Shown piece after piece: positions 37,112-45,292 of a DNA stretch of 64,000 nucleotides. Within the stretch, counting starts at the first letter, position 1. Every line of letters begins with the position of its first letter. Both the position numbers and the translations under genes were made by a program. A model generated the notes under the pieces. That model made no database searches. It saw only the letters and a list, made by a program, of their open reading frames with translations, and was not told the origin of the DNA. The DNA is from Pararhizobium antarcticum (GTDB lineage Bacteria > Pseudomonadota > Alphaproteobacteria > Rhizobiales > Rhizobiaceae): assembly GCF_001885585.1 (NCBI RefSeq), contig NZ_LSRP01000013.1:1-64000 (forward strand). The letters run 5' to 3'.

Positions 37112-38605
37112 ATGACTGTCAAGTTCGAGATCACCTTCGCGAAATCGGCGCGCATTGCCGGTGGCACTGCCGTGCTTTTGAAAACGCTGGATGGCAAGGA
37201 AGTGGCCGGGGCAGACATCGCCGATCCCGAAGGCGTTCTGGCGAAGGCGACGCGCATTGCGAAATTCACCGGCAAATCGCTGCGCACACTGGATGTTGTC
37301 GCCCCGCATGGTTCGCCGGCCGACCGGATATTGATTCTCGGCCTTGGTGATGGCGCCGGCCTGTCGGACCATGACTGGCTGAAGGCCGGCGGTGCGGCAG
37401 CGTCGAAAGTCAAGTCTACCGAAAAAGTCACGATCTTCCTCGATGCGCCGGGTGCCGTCGTGTCCGGAAAGGCCGCGGCTGATTTTGCGCTCGGCATGGA
37501 ACTCAACGCCTACAGCTTTGATACCTACAAGACGAGCAAGTCCGACGATGACCACAAACCATCGGTCAAACCCATCAGGGTGACGATCGTCACCGGGGCG
37601 GTGATCGCTGCCAAAAAGGCGGCCATCGCCTCCCAGGCCATTGCCGAGGGTGTCGTGCTGGCCCGCAATCTTGTCAACGAGCCGGCCAATGTGCTCGGTC
37701 CGGTCGAATTCGCGGCCAAGGCCAGGGAACTGGAAAAGCTCGGTGTCGAGGTCGAGATCCTGACCGAGCGCGAGATGAAGAAGCTCGGCATGGGCGCGCT
37801 GCTTGGCGTGGCGCAGGGGTCCGTGCGTCCGCCGCGGCTCGCCATCATGCAATGGAAGGGCGGCAAGCCGAAAGAAAGACCGGTGGCCTTCATCGGCAAG
37901 GGTGTCGTCTTTGATTCGGGCGGCATCTCGATCAAGCCTGCAGCCGGCATGGAGGACATGAAGGGCGACATGGGCGGTGCTGCCGCCGTCACCGGCCTGA
38001 TGCATGTTCTGGCCAGCCGCAAGGCAAAGGCAAACGTCATCGGCATGATCGGCCTTGTCGAAAACATGCCTGACGGCAACGCCCAGCGCCCGGGCGATAT
38101 CGTCACCTCGATGTCGGGGCAGACGATCGAGGTTATCAATACGGATGCGGAAGGCCGCCTCGTTCTCTGCGATGCGCTCTGGTATTGCAACGACCGCTTC
38201 AAGCCGCAGTTCATGATCAATCTGGCAACGTTGACCGGCGCCATCATGGTGGCGCTCGGCAGCCATCATGCCGGGCTGTTCTGCAATGACGACCGGCTGG
38301 CCGGGCAACTGACCGCCGCCGGCCTGACGACGCAGGAACGGCTGTGGCGCATGCCGCTCGGCAAGGAATACGACAAGATGATCGACAGCAAGTTTGCCGA
38401 CATGAAGAACACAGGCGGCCGTTATGCCGGCTCGATCACGGCGGCGCAATTCCTCAAGCGCTTCGTCAAGGAAACACCCTGGGCGCATCTCGACATTGCC
38501 GGCACGGCCATGGGCTCGCCGAACGACGAGATCAACCAGTCCTGGGCTTCGGGCTTCGGCGTGCGCCTGCTCGACGAACTAGTGCGCGCGAATTACGAGG
38601 CTTGA
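37112..38605 (+). CDS. pepA: Leucyl aminopeptidase
   Basis: PepA is a hexameric two-metal M17 aminopeptidase; in some bacteria it also binds DNA. The 497-residue product has the signature [10 protein letters not shown] and upstream metal-site blocks [15 protein letters not shown] and [10 protein letters not shown]. The N-terminal macro-like domain is present. The ATG at 37112 follows GGAG. holC begins 8 bp after the stop, as in many proteobacteria. Confidence 0.95.
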   Translation: MTVKFEITFAKSARIAGGTAVLLKTLDGKEVAGADIADPEGVLAKATRIAKFTGKSLRTLDVVAPHGSPADRILILGLGDGAGLSDHDWLKAGGAAASKVKSTEKVTIFLDAPGAVVSGKAAADFALGMELNAYSFDTYKTSKSDDDHKPSVKPIRVTIVTGAVIAAKKAAIASQAIAEGVVLARNLVNEPANVLGPVEFAAKARELEKLGVEVEILTEREMKKLGMGALLGVAQGSVRPPRLAIMQWKGGKPKERPVAFIGKGVVFDSGGISIKPAAGMEDMKGDMGGAAAVTGLMHVLASRKAKANVIGMIGLVENMPDGNAQRPGDIVTSMSGQTIEVINTDAEGRLVLCDALWYCNDRFKPQFMINLATLTGAIMVALGSHHAGLFCNDDRLAGQLTAAGLTTQERLWRMPLGKEYDKMIDSKFADMKNTGGRYAGSITAAQFLKRFVKETPWAHLDIAGTAMGSPNDEINQSWASGFGVRLLDELVRANYEA

Positions 38606-38613
38606 TCGGGGTC

Positions 38614-39063
38614 GTGACGGAGATCCTGTTCTATCACCTGACCGAATCCAAGCTCGAGGACGCACTGCCCGGGCTGCTCGACCGTTGCGTCGAGCGCGGC
38701 TGGCGTGTCGTCGTCCAGACGGCCGCAGACGAGCGGCGCGATCTGCTCGACAATCACCTGTGGACCTATCGCGACGACAGCTTTCTGGCGCACGGCACCG
38801 ACGCCGTGGATTTCGCCGCGCAACAGCCGATTCTCCTGACGTCCGGTCCCGGTAATGACAATGCGGCAACCGTCCGCTTCCTCGTCGATGGCGCCGAGCC
38901 GCCGCCGGTCGGTGGCTATGAGCGCGTCGTGTTCATGTTCGACGGCTACGACCAGGCGCAACTGGAAGGCGCGAGAGCACACTGGAAACGCCTGAACGGC
39001 GAGGGCCACGCGCTGACCTATTGGCAGCAGAATCAGGACGGGCGCTGGGTGAAGAAGGCTTGA
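38614..39063 (+). CDS. holC: DNA polymerase III chi subunit
   Basis: The 149-residue product matches HolC: TEILFYHLTESKLEDALPGLL at the N terminus, LWTYRDDSFLAHG in the middle and YERVVFMFDGYD later. Chi links the clamp loader to SSB. A GTG at 38614 with GGGG upstream is the likely start. It is transcribed with pepA and followed by a terminator. Confidence 0.93.
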   Translation: MTEILFYHLTESKLEDALPGLLDRCVERGWRVVVQTAADERRDLLDNHLWTYRDDSFLAHGTDAVDFAAQQPILLTSGPGNDNAATVRFLVDGAEPPPVGGYERVVFMFDGYDQAQLEGARAHWKRLNGEGHALTYWQQNQDGRWVKKA

Positions 39064-39075
39064 TTTGGAGAGAAG

Positions 39076-39113
39076 AGGCCGCGCAACGTTGATCCGCGCG
39101 GCTTGTATTTTTA
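39076..39113. terminator. Terminator after holC, possibly bidirectional
   Basis: GCCGCGC at 39078-39084 pairs with GCGCGGC at 39096-39102 and is followed by TTGTATTTTT. It lies between the converging holC and Gfo/Idh/MocA genes. Confidence 0.7.
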
Positions 39114-39124
39114 GACGTATCGGC

Positions 39125-40063
39125 TCAATCGACAAACGCTTCCACGAATTTCCGCCGTCCGAGCATGAACGCATCGGCCACATGGCGCAGCGGTGCGAGA
39201 TCGACGTCCGAGATGCCGGCCTTGATGATTTCGGCGAAGCGGGCGTAGAGGGCAGGGTATTCCTGTTCGGGTTCGTCATGCACGAGCTTGCCGTCGATCG
39301 ACAGCTTGGCGCCGCCTTCGGAAAGAACCATGCGGCCGGCCTCTGTTTCGGCGATGATGTCCCAGCTCTGGTGGCCGGTCTGGCGCCAGTCGAAATCTGC
39401 CGTGACGGGCAGCTTGTCGGCGTCCGTGAAGGTGATCGCAGCTGCAATCGGGGCGTCGCGGTTTTCCGGGAATTCCAGCGTGGCGGCCGTGATGAACAGG
39501 GGCTTCGGCATGATGTGCGTGACGATCGACAGCGCATTGATGCCGGGATCGAAGACGCCAAGACCGCCGGCGGCCCAGATCCAGTCCTGGTTCGGATGCC
39601 AGTGGCGGACATCCTCCTTCCAGATCACCTCGACGCTGTTGATTTTTGTCGATGCGAGAAAGGCCTTGGCAGCCTCGACGGCCGGTGCGTAGCGCGAATG
39701 CCAGCTGGCAAACAGCGACAGGCCCTTGGACGCGGCCAGCGCCTCGAGATCGGCAACTTCGCTCAGGGTCGCACCGGGCGGCTTCTCGAGGAACACATGC
39801 TTGCCGGCGTCCAGCGCCGTGCGGGCGGCCTCGTAGCGGAACTGCGGCGGCATGCAGAGCGAAACCGCCTCGATGGAGGGTACTGCTTCGAGCATGGCCT
39901 CGATCGACTTGAAATTGTCGATCCCGTCGACCGTGCCGTTGCGGCTTGCCGCTGCGATCAACTGGTAGTCCGCATTCTTGGCGATCGAGGGCAGGTGCTG
40001 GTCGCGGACGATCTTGCCGACGCCGACTATGCTAAGGCGAATGGGTGCGCTCTTGATGCTCAT
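39125..40063 (-). CDS. Gfo/Idh/MocA-family oxidoreductase, probable D-galactose 1-dehydrogenase
   Basis: The 312-residue NAD(P)-dependent enzyme has the Rossmann start IVGVGKIVRDQHLPSIAKN and the family EKPPGATL motif. The run WKEDVRHWHPNQDWIWA followed by GGLGVFDPGINALS resembles, from memory, the Pseudomonas-type D-galactose 1-dehydrogenase. The start at 40063 follows this family. No other galactose genes are adjacent, so substrate assignment is inference. Confidence 0.75.
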   Translation of the reverse strand: MSIKSAPIRLSIVGVGKIVRDQHLPSIAKNADYQLIAAASRNGTVDGIDNFKSIEAMLEAVPSIEAVSLCMPPQFRYEAARTALDAGKHVFLEKPPGATLSEVADLEALAASKGLSLFASWHSRYAPAVEAAKAFLASTKINSVEVIWKEDVRHWHPNQDWIWAAGGLGVFDPGINALSIVTHIMPKPLFITAATLEFPENRDAPIAAAITFTDADKLPVTADFDWRQTGHQSWDIIAETEAGRMVLSEGGAKLSIDGKLVHDEPEQEYPALYARFAEIIKAGISDVDLAPLRHVADAFMLGRRKFVEAFVD

Positions 40064-40147
40064 GGTGTTTCGCTCGATTTGTATGATTTTATAGCGGGCT
40101 TTTTGTATCAGACGGTTTGCCCGATACAAGCCGGAAATCAGGCCGAA

Positions 40148-40540
40148 TCATCCCAAATCCGTCTTCGAGAATTCATCGCCGACAAACAGCAGCGGCACAT
40201 TGGCCGCCTTGCAGGCCGCGTAGGTGAAACAATCGCCGAAATTGAGCTTTGCCGGGTGCTGCCCCTTGCCATAGCGCGCAAAGGCATCGATGGCGGTAAG
40301 CCCGATATCGGGGGTGATGGGCATGATCTCAGCGTCCAGTTCACTGAAGAAGGACTGCACCAGTGCGAGCGCTTCCGGAACTGTACAGTTCAGTCGTGAC
40401 GAGAGAACGCTCACAGCCTCGAACATCACCGTGGGTGCGCTGACAAAGCCTGTGTCGGCGCTTCTCAGGTGATCGGCGACCTTTTCTGATTGCGGCAAAC
40501 GAAGCAGATATTCGACAACTGCCGAGCTGTCGATGAACAT
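40148..40540 (-). CDS. vapC: VapC-family PIN-domain toxin
   Basis: This 130-residue PIN nuclease has the acidic residues expected for metal binding: Asp4 (MFIDSSAVVEYLL), Glu41 (MFEAVSVL), Asp103 (NFGDCFTYA) and Asp122 (FVGDEFSKTD). VapC toxins cut specific RNAs, often initiator tRNA or 23S rRNA. The ATG at 40540 overlaps the vapB stop by one base (TGATG). The toxin looks intact. Confidence 0.87.
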   Translation of the reverse strand: MFIDSSAVVEYLLRLPQSEKVADHLRSADTGFVSAPTVMFEAVSVLSSRLNCTVPEALALVQSFFSELDAEIMPITPDIGLTAIDAFARYGKGQHPAKLNFGDCFTYAACKAANVPLLFVGDEFSKTDLG

Positions 40541-40785
40541 CAGTTGTTGCCCCACATTTCGTCGAGGTAGGCTTTCTGATCGAAATCCGGATCAACGGGA
40601 CCGAGTGCTGCGGCTTGATCCTGAATCTTCTTGAGGCGCTCCATTAGCGGCGGGCGATTTTCCTCCGTCGAGATGGCGCGCTCCAGCGCAATCCGGATCG
40701 CTTCCGTCTTCGTGCGCGTTTTCAGCACACGTTGCGCCTGGGCGGCCAGATCGTTCACGCTTTCATCACGCACATAGAGCGGCAT
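40540..40785 (-). CDS. vapB: VapB-family antitoxin
   Basis: The 81-residue product begins MPLYVRDESVNDLAAQAQ and has a ribbon-helix-helix-like TKTEAIRIALERAI, the pattern of VapB antitoxins related to Rv0623. The acidic C terminus (DPDFDQKAYLDEMWG) should wrap VapC. The start at 40785 has GGGA upstream at good spacing. It sits just downstream of a near-consensus promoter with paired boxes that it may bind itself. Confidence 0.83.
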   Translation of the reverse strand: MPLYVRDESVNDLAAQAQRVLKTRTKTEAIRIALERAISTEENRPPLMERLKKIQDQAAALGPVDPDFDQKAYLDEMWGNN

Positions 40786-40786
40786 G

Positions 40787-40843
40787 GAATATCCCGTTTG
40801 AACAATTGAATATCCACTATAGATAAGGCCGTAAGATTGTAAA
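40787..40843 (-). promoter_or_regulatory. vapBC promoter with paired GAATATCC boxes
   Basis: On the minus strand TTTACA (40843-40838) is followed after 16 bp by TATAGT (40821-40816), close to the sigma-70 consensus. Two copies of GAATATCC (plus strand 40787-40794 and 40808-40815), exactly 21 bp apart, lie between the -10 and the vapB start. Two helical turns of spacing fits a repressor binding one DNA face, as VapB autoregulation would need. Confidence 0.6.
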
Positions 40844-40861
40844 GTGAACGGAATTTCTGCC

Positions 40862-41707
40862 ATGGCCCTGACGATCCGAAACGCTTCCCGTGCCGATCTC
40901 GACATGATCCTGGACTGGGCCGCCCGCGAGGGATGGAACCCGGGTGTAGACGATGCACCAGCCTTCTGGGCCGCGGATCCCGAAGGGTTCTGGATCGCTG
41001 AGCAGGATGGCGTTGCCGCCGCCGCGCTGTCGCTCGTCCGTTACGGCGAGGACTATGCCTTCCTCGGCTTCTACATGGCGCATCCGGACTATCGCGGGCA
41101 GGGCGTCGGTTATGCTTTGTGGACCGAAGCGATCCGAAGAGTGGGTGCCGGCCGCATCATCGGTCTCGACGGCGTGGTCGCCCAGCAGGATAACTACCGG
41201 AAGGCGGATTTTTCCTATGCGCATGCGAATTTTCGCTATGGCGGTCTCGTCGACTGCAAGGATCCGCCGGGGACCGAACTGGTTTCGGTATCGCCGGTGC
41301 ATGTGCCGATGATCGTCGATTACGACCGCAGGTTTTTTCCAGCGCCGCGCGAAGCCTTCCTGCGCGAATGGCTGAAGCCGCTGGAGCGTCGCCAGAGCAT
41401 AGCCATGATCCGCAATGCCGCGATTGCCGGTTATGGCACCATCCGAACCTGCAGTGACGGTTTCAAGATCGGACCGCTGTTTGCAGAGCAGGAAACCGTT
41501 GCCGACCTGATCTTTCGCAAGCTGGCGGCAAGCGTTGGCGGCGGCCAGATCTATATCGACATTCCCGAGCCGAACGCGGCGGCCCGCGCGCTCTGCGATC
41601 GCTACAATCTGAAACCTGTCTTCGAAACGGCACGCATGTATCGCGGCCAGGTGCCGGACCTGCCGCTCGGGCAAATTTACGGCATCACGACTTTCGAACT
41701 GGGGTGA
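40862..41707 (+). CDS. GNAT acetyltransferase with second GNAT-like domain
   Basis: The 281-residue product has an N-terminal GNAT domain (MALTIRNASRADLDMILDWAAREGWNP; acetyl-CoA loop HPDYRGQGVGYALW at about residues 74-87) and a second GNAT-like part (about residues 155-281) with ECF-like IRTCSDGFKIGPL. Two-domain proteins of this kind are common but their substrates are unknown. The ATG at 40862 gives a compact start; GTG 40844 would add six residues and would overlap the divergent vapBC promoter. Confidence 0.82.
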   Translation: MALTIRNASRADLDMILDWAAREGWNPGVDDAPAFWAADPEGFWIAEQDGVAAAALSLVRYGEDYAFLGFYMAHPDYRGQGVGYALWTEAIRRVGAGRIIGLDGVVAQQDNYRKADFSYAHANFRYGGLVDCKDPPGTELVSVSPVHVPMIVDYDRRFFPAPREAFLREWLKPLERRQSIAMIRNAAIAGYGTIRTCSDGFKIGPLFAEQETVADLIFRKLAASVGGGQIYIDIPEPNAAARALCDRYNLKPVFETARMYRGQVPDLPLGQIYGITTFELG

Positions 41708-41722
41708 GAAGGTGCGGCCCGC

Positions 41723-41941
41723 TCAGACGGTCGGACTTTGCAGACCGTAAAACAGAACGGCTGCAAAGGCAGCGACGGTGATGAGCGAGACGAGCACCCA
41801 GAACAGCTTTCCAATCGGCGGATCGTCGTCGACGGCGACCGGCACCTTGTCGCGAAGCGCGTTGAGCTTGTGGCGCGGATTGCCCCACTTCACCTGTCTG
41901 AACCGGTAGAGGTTCGTATCTGGCGGATGCTCGTGTTTCAT
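41723..41941 (-). CDS. 72-residue membrane protein, hypothetical
   Basis: The protein has a basic, cytoplasmic N-terminal part (residues 1-43, with NLYRFRQVKWGNPRHKLNALRDK) and one C-terminal transmembrane helix (about residues 46-66, GKLFWVLVSLITVAAFAAVLF). It looks like a tail-anchored inner-membrane protein. I do not recognise a family. It lies 72 bp downstream of the ABC-F gene and is separated from it by an inverted repeat. Confidence 0.65.
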   Translation of the reverse strand: MKHEHPPDTNLYRFRQVKWGNPRHKLNALRDKVPVAVDDDPPIGKLFWVLVSLITVAAFAAVLFYGLQSPTV

Positions 41942-41956
41942 GGATAAGGACGATAG

Positions 41957-41979
41957 AAGCCGGTTCTGAAGACCGGCTT
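41957..41979 (-). terminator. Inverted repeat after the ABC-F gene
   Basis: AAGCCGGT (41957-41964) and ACCGGCTT (41972-41979) are perfect complements with a 7-base loop, located between the ABC-F stop and the small membrane protein start. The T-tract on the minus strand is weak. Confidence 0.45.
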
Positions 41980-42013
41980 AAATCAGTCGCTAGAGTTTTA
42001 GCAATTGCTGAAC

Positions 42014-43897
42014 CTAGCTTGCCATCGCCTCTTCGTATTCGGACGACAGCGCCATCCACTGTTCCTCGGCCTTGGCAAGCTTGCCCATGACCTCGGCGCG
42101 TTCCTTGACCTTGGCTGCGGCCTTGTCCGGGAACTTCTCGTAGATGTCCTGGTCTTCAAGATCCCGATCCAGCGCCTGAATCTGTTTCTGAAGTTTACCC
42201 GTCAGTTGCTCGACATCGTTGATCTTTTTCTTCAGGGGCGCAAAGGTGGCGCGCTTTTCGGCGTTGGCCTTGCGCTGGTCGGCCTTGTTGCGTTTTTCCT
42301 CCGGCGTTGCCTTTGCCCCGCCCTTGCCGCGCGAACTCTGGACGATGACCGCGCGATAGTCCTCGAGGTCGCCGTCATAATTGGAGACGGTGCCGTCCTT
42401 GACCAGCCAGAGCCGATCGGCCGTCGCCTCGATCAGGTGGCGATCGTGGGAAATCAGGATGACGGCGCCGGTATATTCGTTCAGCGCCTGGATCAGCGCA
42501 TTGCGGCTGTCGATGTCGAGATGGTTGGTCGGTTCGTCGAGGATCAAGAGGTTCGGCGCATCGAAGGCGGCAAGCCCCATCAGCAGCCGCGCCTTTTCAC
42601 CACCGGAGAGATCCTTGGCGGGCGTGCTCATCTTGGCGGTCGCCAGTCCCATCTGGGCGACGCGGGCGCGCACTTTGCCTTCAGTGGCACCCGGCATGCG
42701 CTGGCGCACATGCTCGACGGCGTCATGTTCGGGGATCAGGTCGTCCAGCTGGTGCTGGGCAAAGAAGCCGATCTTCAGGCCGGGAGCGACCTGCACAGAG
42801 CCGCCGGTCGCCGGCAGGCGGCCGGAAATCAGCTTGGCGAAGGTCGATTTGCCGTTGCCGTTCGAACCAAGCAGCGCGATGCGGTCGTCGGTATCGATGC
42901 GCAGCGACATATGCTGCAGGATCGGCTTGCCGGGCGTATAGCCGACAGCGCCGCCTTCGAGCGAGATGATCGGTGACGCCGCTTCCTTTTCCGGATCGGG
43001 AAACTTGAAGCCCTGGACATGGTCCTCGATGACCGAGGAAACGGTTCCCATGCGTTCCAGCGCCTTGACGCGGCTCTGCGCCTGGCGGGCCTTGGAAGCC
43101 TTGGCCTTGAAGCGGTCGATGAACGCCTGCAGGTGCTTGCGCGCCGCATCGTTCTTGGCTTTCGCCTTGGTCTGCAGTTCGTTGGCCTCGGCACGTTGGC
43201 GCTCGAACTGGTCGTAGGAGCCGCGATAGAAGGTCAGTTTCTGCTGGTCGAGATGGACGATGGCGTTGACGGCGGTGTTCAAGAGGTCGCGGTCATGGCT
43301 GATGATGATGACGGTGTGAGGATACTTGCTGATATAGTCTTCCAGCCACAGCGTGCCTTCAAGGTCGAGATAGTTGGTGGGCTCGTCGAGCAGCAGCAGA
43401 TCGGGCTCGGAAAACAGCACGGCTGCGAGCGCAACGCGCATGCGCCAGCCGCCGGAGAAGCTCGAGGCCGGACGCAATTGCGCTTCAGCGTCGAAACCGA
43501 GGCCGGCCAGAATGCTCGCGGCGCGCGATTCGGCCGAATGGGCGTGGATGTCGGACAGCCGCATGTGGATTTCGCCGATCCGGTGCGGGTCGGTGGCGGT
43601 CTCGGCTTCCGCCAGAAGCGCCTCGCGCTCCTTGTCGGCCTTGAGCACGATCTCGATCAGCGGTTCTTCGGTGCCGGGTGCTTCTTGGGCCACCTGGCCG
43701 ATGCGCGCATTCTTTGGAATGGACACCGAACCGGTCTCCGCCTCCATGTCGCCGGTGATGATTTTAAACAGCGTCGACTTGCCGGCGCCGTTCTTGCCGA
43801 CGAGCCCGGCCTTGATGCCAGCGGGGAGTGCAACGCTGGCCTGGTCGATGAGGAGACGCCCGACGATGCGGGCCGAAAGATTATTGAGCGTGATCAT
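42014..43897 (-). CDS. ABC-F family ATPase
   Basis: The 627-residue product has two ABC ATPase domains and no membrane domain. Domain 1 has GKNGAGKSTL and FSGGWRMRVAL; domain 2 has GSNGNGKSTF and LSGGEKARLL. The linker between them is rich in Lys, Arg and Gln (about residues 235-300), and a Lys/Glu coiled coil closes the protein (about residues 530-627). ABC-F proteins act on ribosomes in translation or antibiotic protection; the overall form is YheS/Uup-like. Which member it is cannot be set from sequence alone. Confidence 0.9.
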   Translation of the reverse strand: MITLNNLSARIVGRLLIDQASVALPAGIKAGLVGKNGAGKSTLFKIITGDMEAETGSVSIPKNARIGQVAQEAPGTEEPLIEIVLKADKEREALLAEAETATDPHRIGEIHMRLSDIHAHSAESRAASILAGLGFDAEAQLRPASSFSGGWRMRVALAAVLFSEPDLLLLDEPTNYLDLEGTLWLEDYISKYPHTVIIISHDRDLLNTAVNAIVHLDQQKLTFYRGSYDQFERQRAEANELQTKAKAKNDAARKHLQAFIDRFKAKASKARQAQSRVKALERMGTVSSVIEDHVQGFKFPDPEKEAASPIISLEGGAVGYTPGKPILQHMSLRIDTDDRIALLGSNGNGKSTFAKLISGRLPATGGSVQVAPGLKIGFFAQHQLDDLIPEHDAVEHVRQRMPGATEGKVRARVAQMGLATAKMSTPAKDLSGGEKARLLMGLAAFDAPNLLILDEPTNHLDIDSRNALIQALNEYTGAVILISHDRHLIEATADRLWLVKDGTVSNYDGDLEDYRAVIVQSSRGKGGAKATPEEKRNKADQRKANAEKRATFAPLKKKINDVEQLTGKLQKQIQALDRDLEDQDIYEKFPDKAAAKVKERAEVMGKLAKAEEQWMALSSEYEEAMAS

Positions 43898-43965
43898 GCC
43901 GGGGTTTTGGCCGAACTCGGCGGATAAGGCAAGGGCCGGCGGAGGCTGGTTTGGCCTCTGGAGCG

Positions 43966-45051
43966 TTATGCCACAAAGCTTCCGCGACTTTTCCGGGATT
44001 GGCTGCCGATGGCGGAGGAAAAAACCAGGAGACCGGCACCGCCATTCGCCCGGACCGTCTTCAGGGCAAGGTCGGCCTGCTGGAACAGGTCGGCTGCACC
44101 GGTGGCACTCTGGCTCATCGCGATGCCGGCCGAAAGCGTCACCGCCTGCCGCGTGAAGGCGCGCCCCGGAAGGGCGATCTCGATGGCCGCAACCGAGGCC
44201 TGAAAACGCCCGGCGATGGCGCTTGCATTGTCGGCGCTGACATCGCCAAACAGGAAGGCGAATTCGTCACTGGCGATGCGACCGACGAAATCATTCTTCT
44301 TGATCGATTTCTTGAACAGCGGCGCGAGCTTCTTCAGCACTTTATCGATGACGCCGGGGCCATGGTTTTCGCCCAGTTCCAGGAGACCGTCGATGGAAAC
44401 AAGGATCAGCGCGCTCGGGCTTGCGTCGACTTCGTCGCTGAAAAGCGAAGCGAGGCGCGTGGAAAACGCTGCCCTGTTCGGCAGTCCGGTCACAGGATCG
44501 CGGGTCAGGGCCTTGCGGCTGGCGTCGAGCGAAATCGTCGTGTCGCGCAACTGCCCGGCCATCTCCTCGACCGCTCCGGCAAAGGCTCGCTCTTCCTTGA
44601 GGAGGGCCGCCGCCGCATGACCGAAACGATGGGCGTCGTCGGCAAAGTCCGACATGCCGACAACGGGGTCGGATTCGAGCCGGGCGATGAAGGCCTGCAG
44701 GCTTGCAGCGAAGGTCTCTTTCTTGGTGATGTGCTTCTGGAGCGACTTCGACAGAGTGGCGATGGTCTCGGCGGCACCGGTGCGTGCCTTGTCGGCGGCC
44801 AGCATGCTGTGGCCGACGAGACCGTGCCGCGTGCCGATCTGGTCGAGTTGCGCCTGCGAAACGCCTGGCACAAGGGCGGATATGTCCCGCGAAAGGGCCG
44901 GCGCCTGGCCGCACAGTGCCTCGTAGAACAGTTCATAGTTGCGCGGCAGCGGCGCGATGCCGAGCTTCGACATGGTCTGGGCGACCTTCAGCAGCAAAGC
45001 GGCATTCTGCGCTGCGCCCGAAGTGCCGTCACGCTCTGCCTGCACTGCCAT
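43966..45051 (-). CDS. GGDEF-domain protein with degenerate active site
   Basis: The 361-residue protein has an N-terminal helical region (residues 15-180) and a C-terminal GGDEF domain with the entry motif DPVTGLPNRAAF at about 185-196. The active-site motif reads RIASDEF (residues 258-264) so both glycines of GGDEF are replaced by Ala and Ser, and the usual substrate-binding FKxxND and GHxxGD residues are also lost. It is therefore probably not a diguanylate cyclase and may act as a c-di-GMP or protein-interaction module. There is no membrane segment. The start at 45051 has AGGGA five bases upstream. Confidence 0.82.
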   Translation of the reverse strand: MAVQAERDGTSGAAQNAALLLKVAQTMSKLGIAPLPRNYELFYEALCGQAPALSRDISALVPGVSQAQLDQIGTRHGLVGHSMLAADKARTGAAETIATLSKSLQKHITKKETFAASLQAFIARLESDPVVGMSDFADDAHRFGHAAAALLKEERAFAGAVEEMAGQLRDTTISLDASRKALTRDPVTGLPNRAAFSTRLASLFSDEVDASPSALILVSIDGLLELGENHGPGVIDKVLKKLAPLFKKSIKKNDFVGRIASDEFAFLFGDVSADNASAIAGRFQASVAAIEIALPGRAFTRQAVTLSAGIAMSQSATGAADLFQQADLALKTVRANGGAGLLVFSSAIGSQSRKSRGSFVA

Positions 45052-45292
45052 CGCAATCCCTCGCATGTGACTATCGCGCCGGCTGCCCTGTTTTCGCGCC
45101 TCGCATCGAGGATCCCCTATAGCGCACCTGCATTAAGATAGTCTCAAACAGGCCGCCGCTCTCCATCACAGCAAACGACGGGACCGGGGCTTATTGTTGT
45201 GGCGACAGGCTTTGCATCGGCGCCGGAAATCGCGATGATCGGCTGCATATCCTACTCGCCTCTCAAGGACCGACACTGAAGGACAGACGCCG

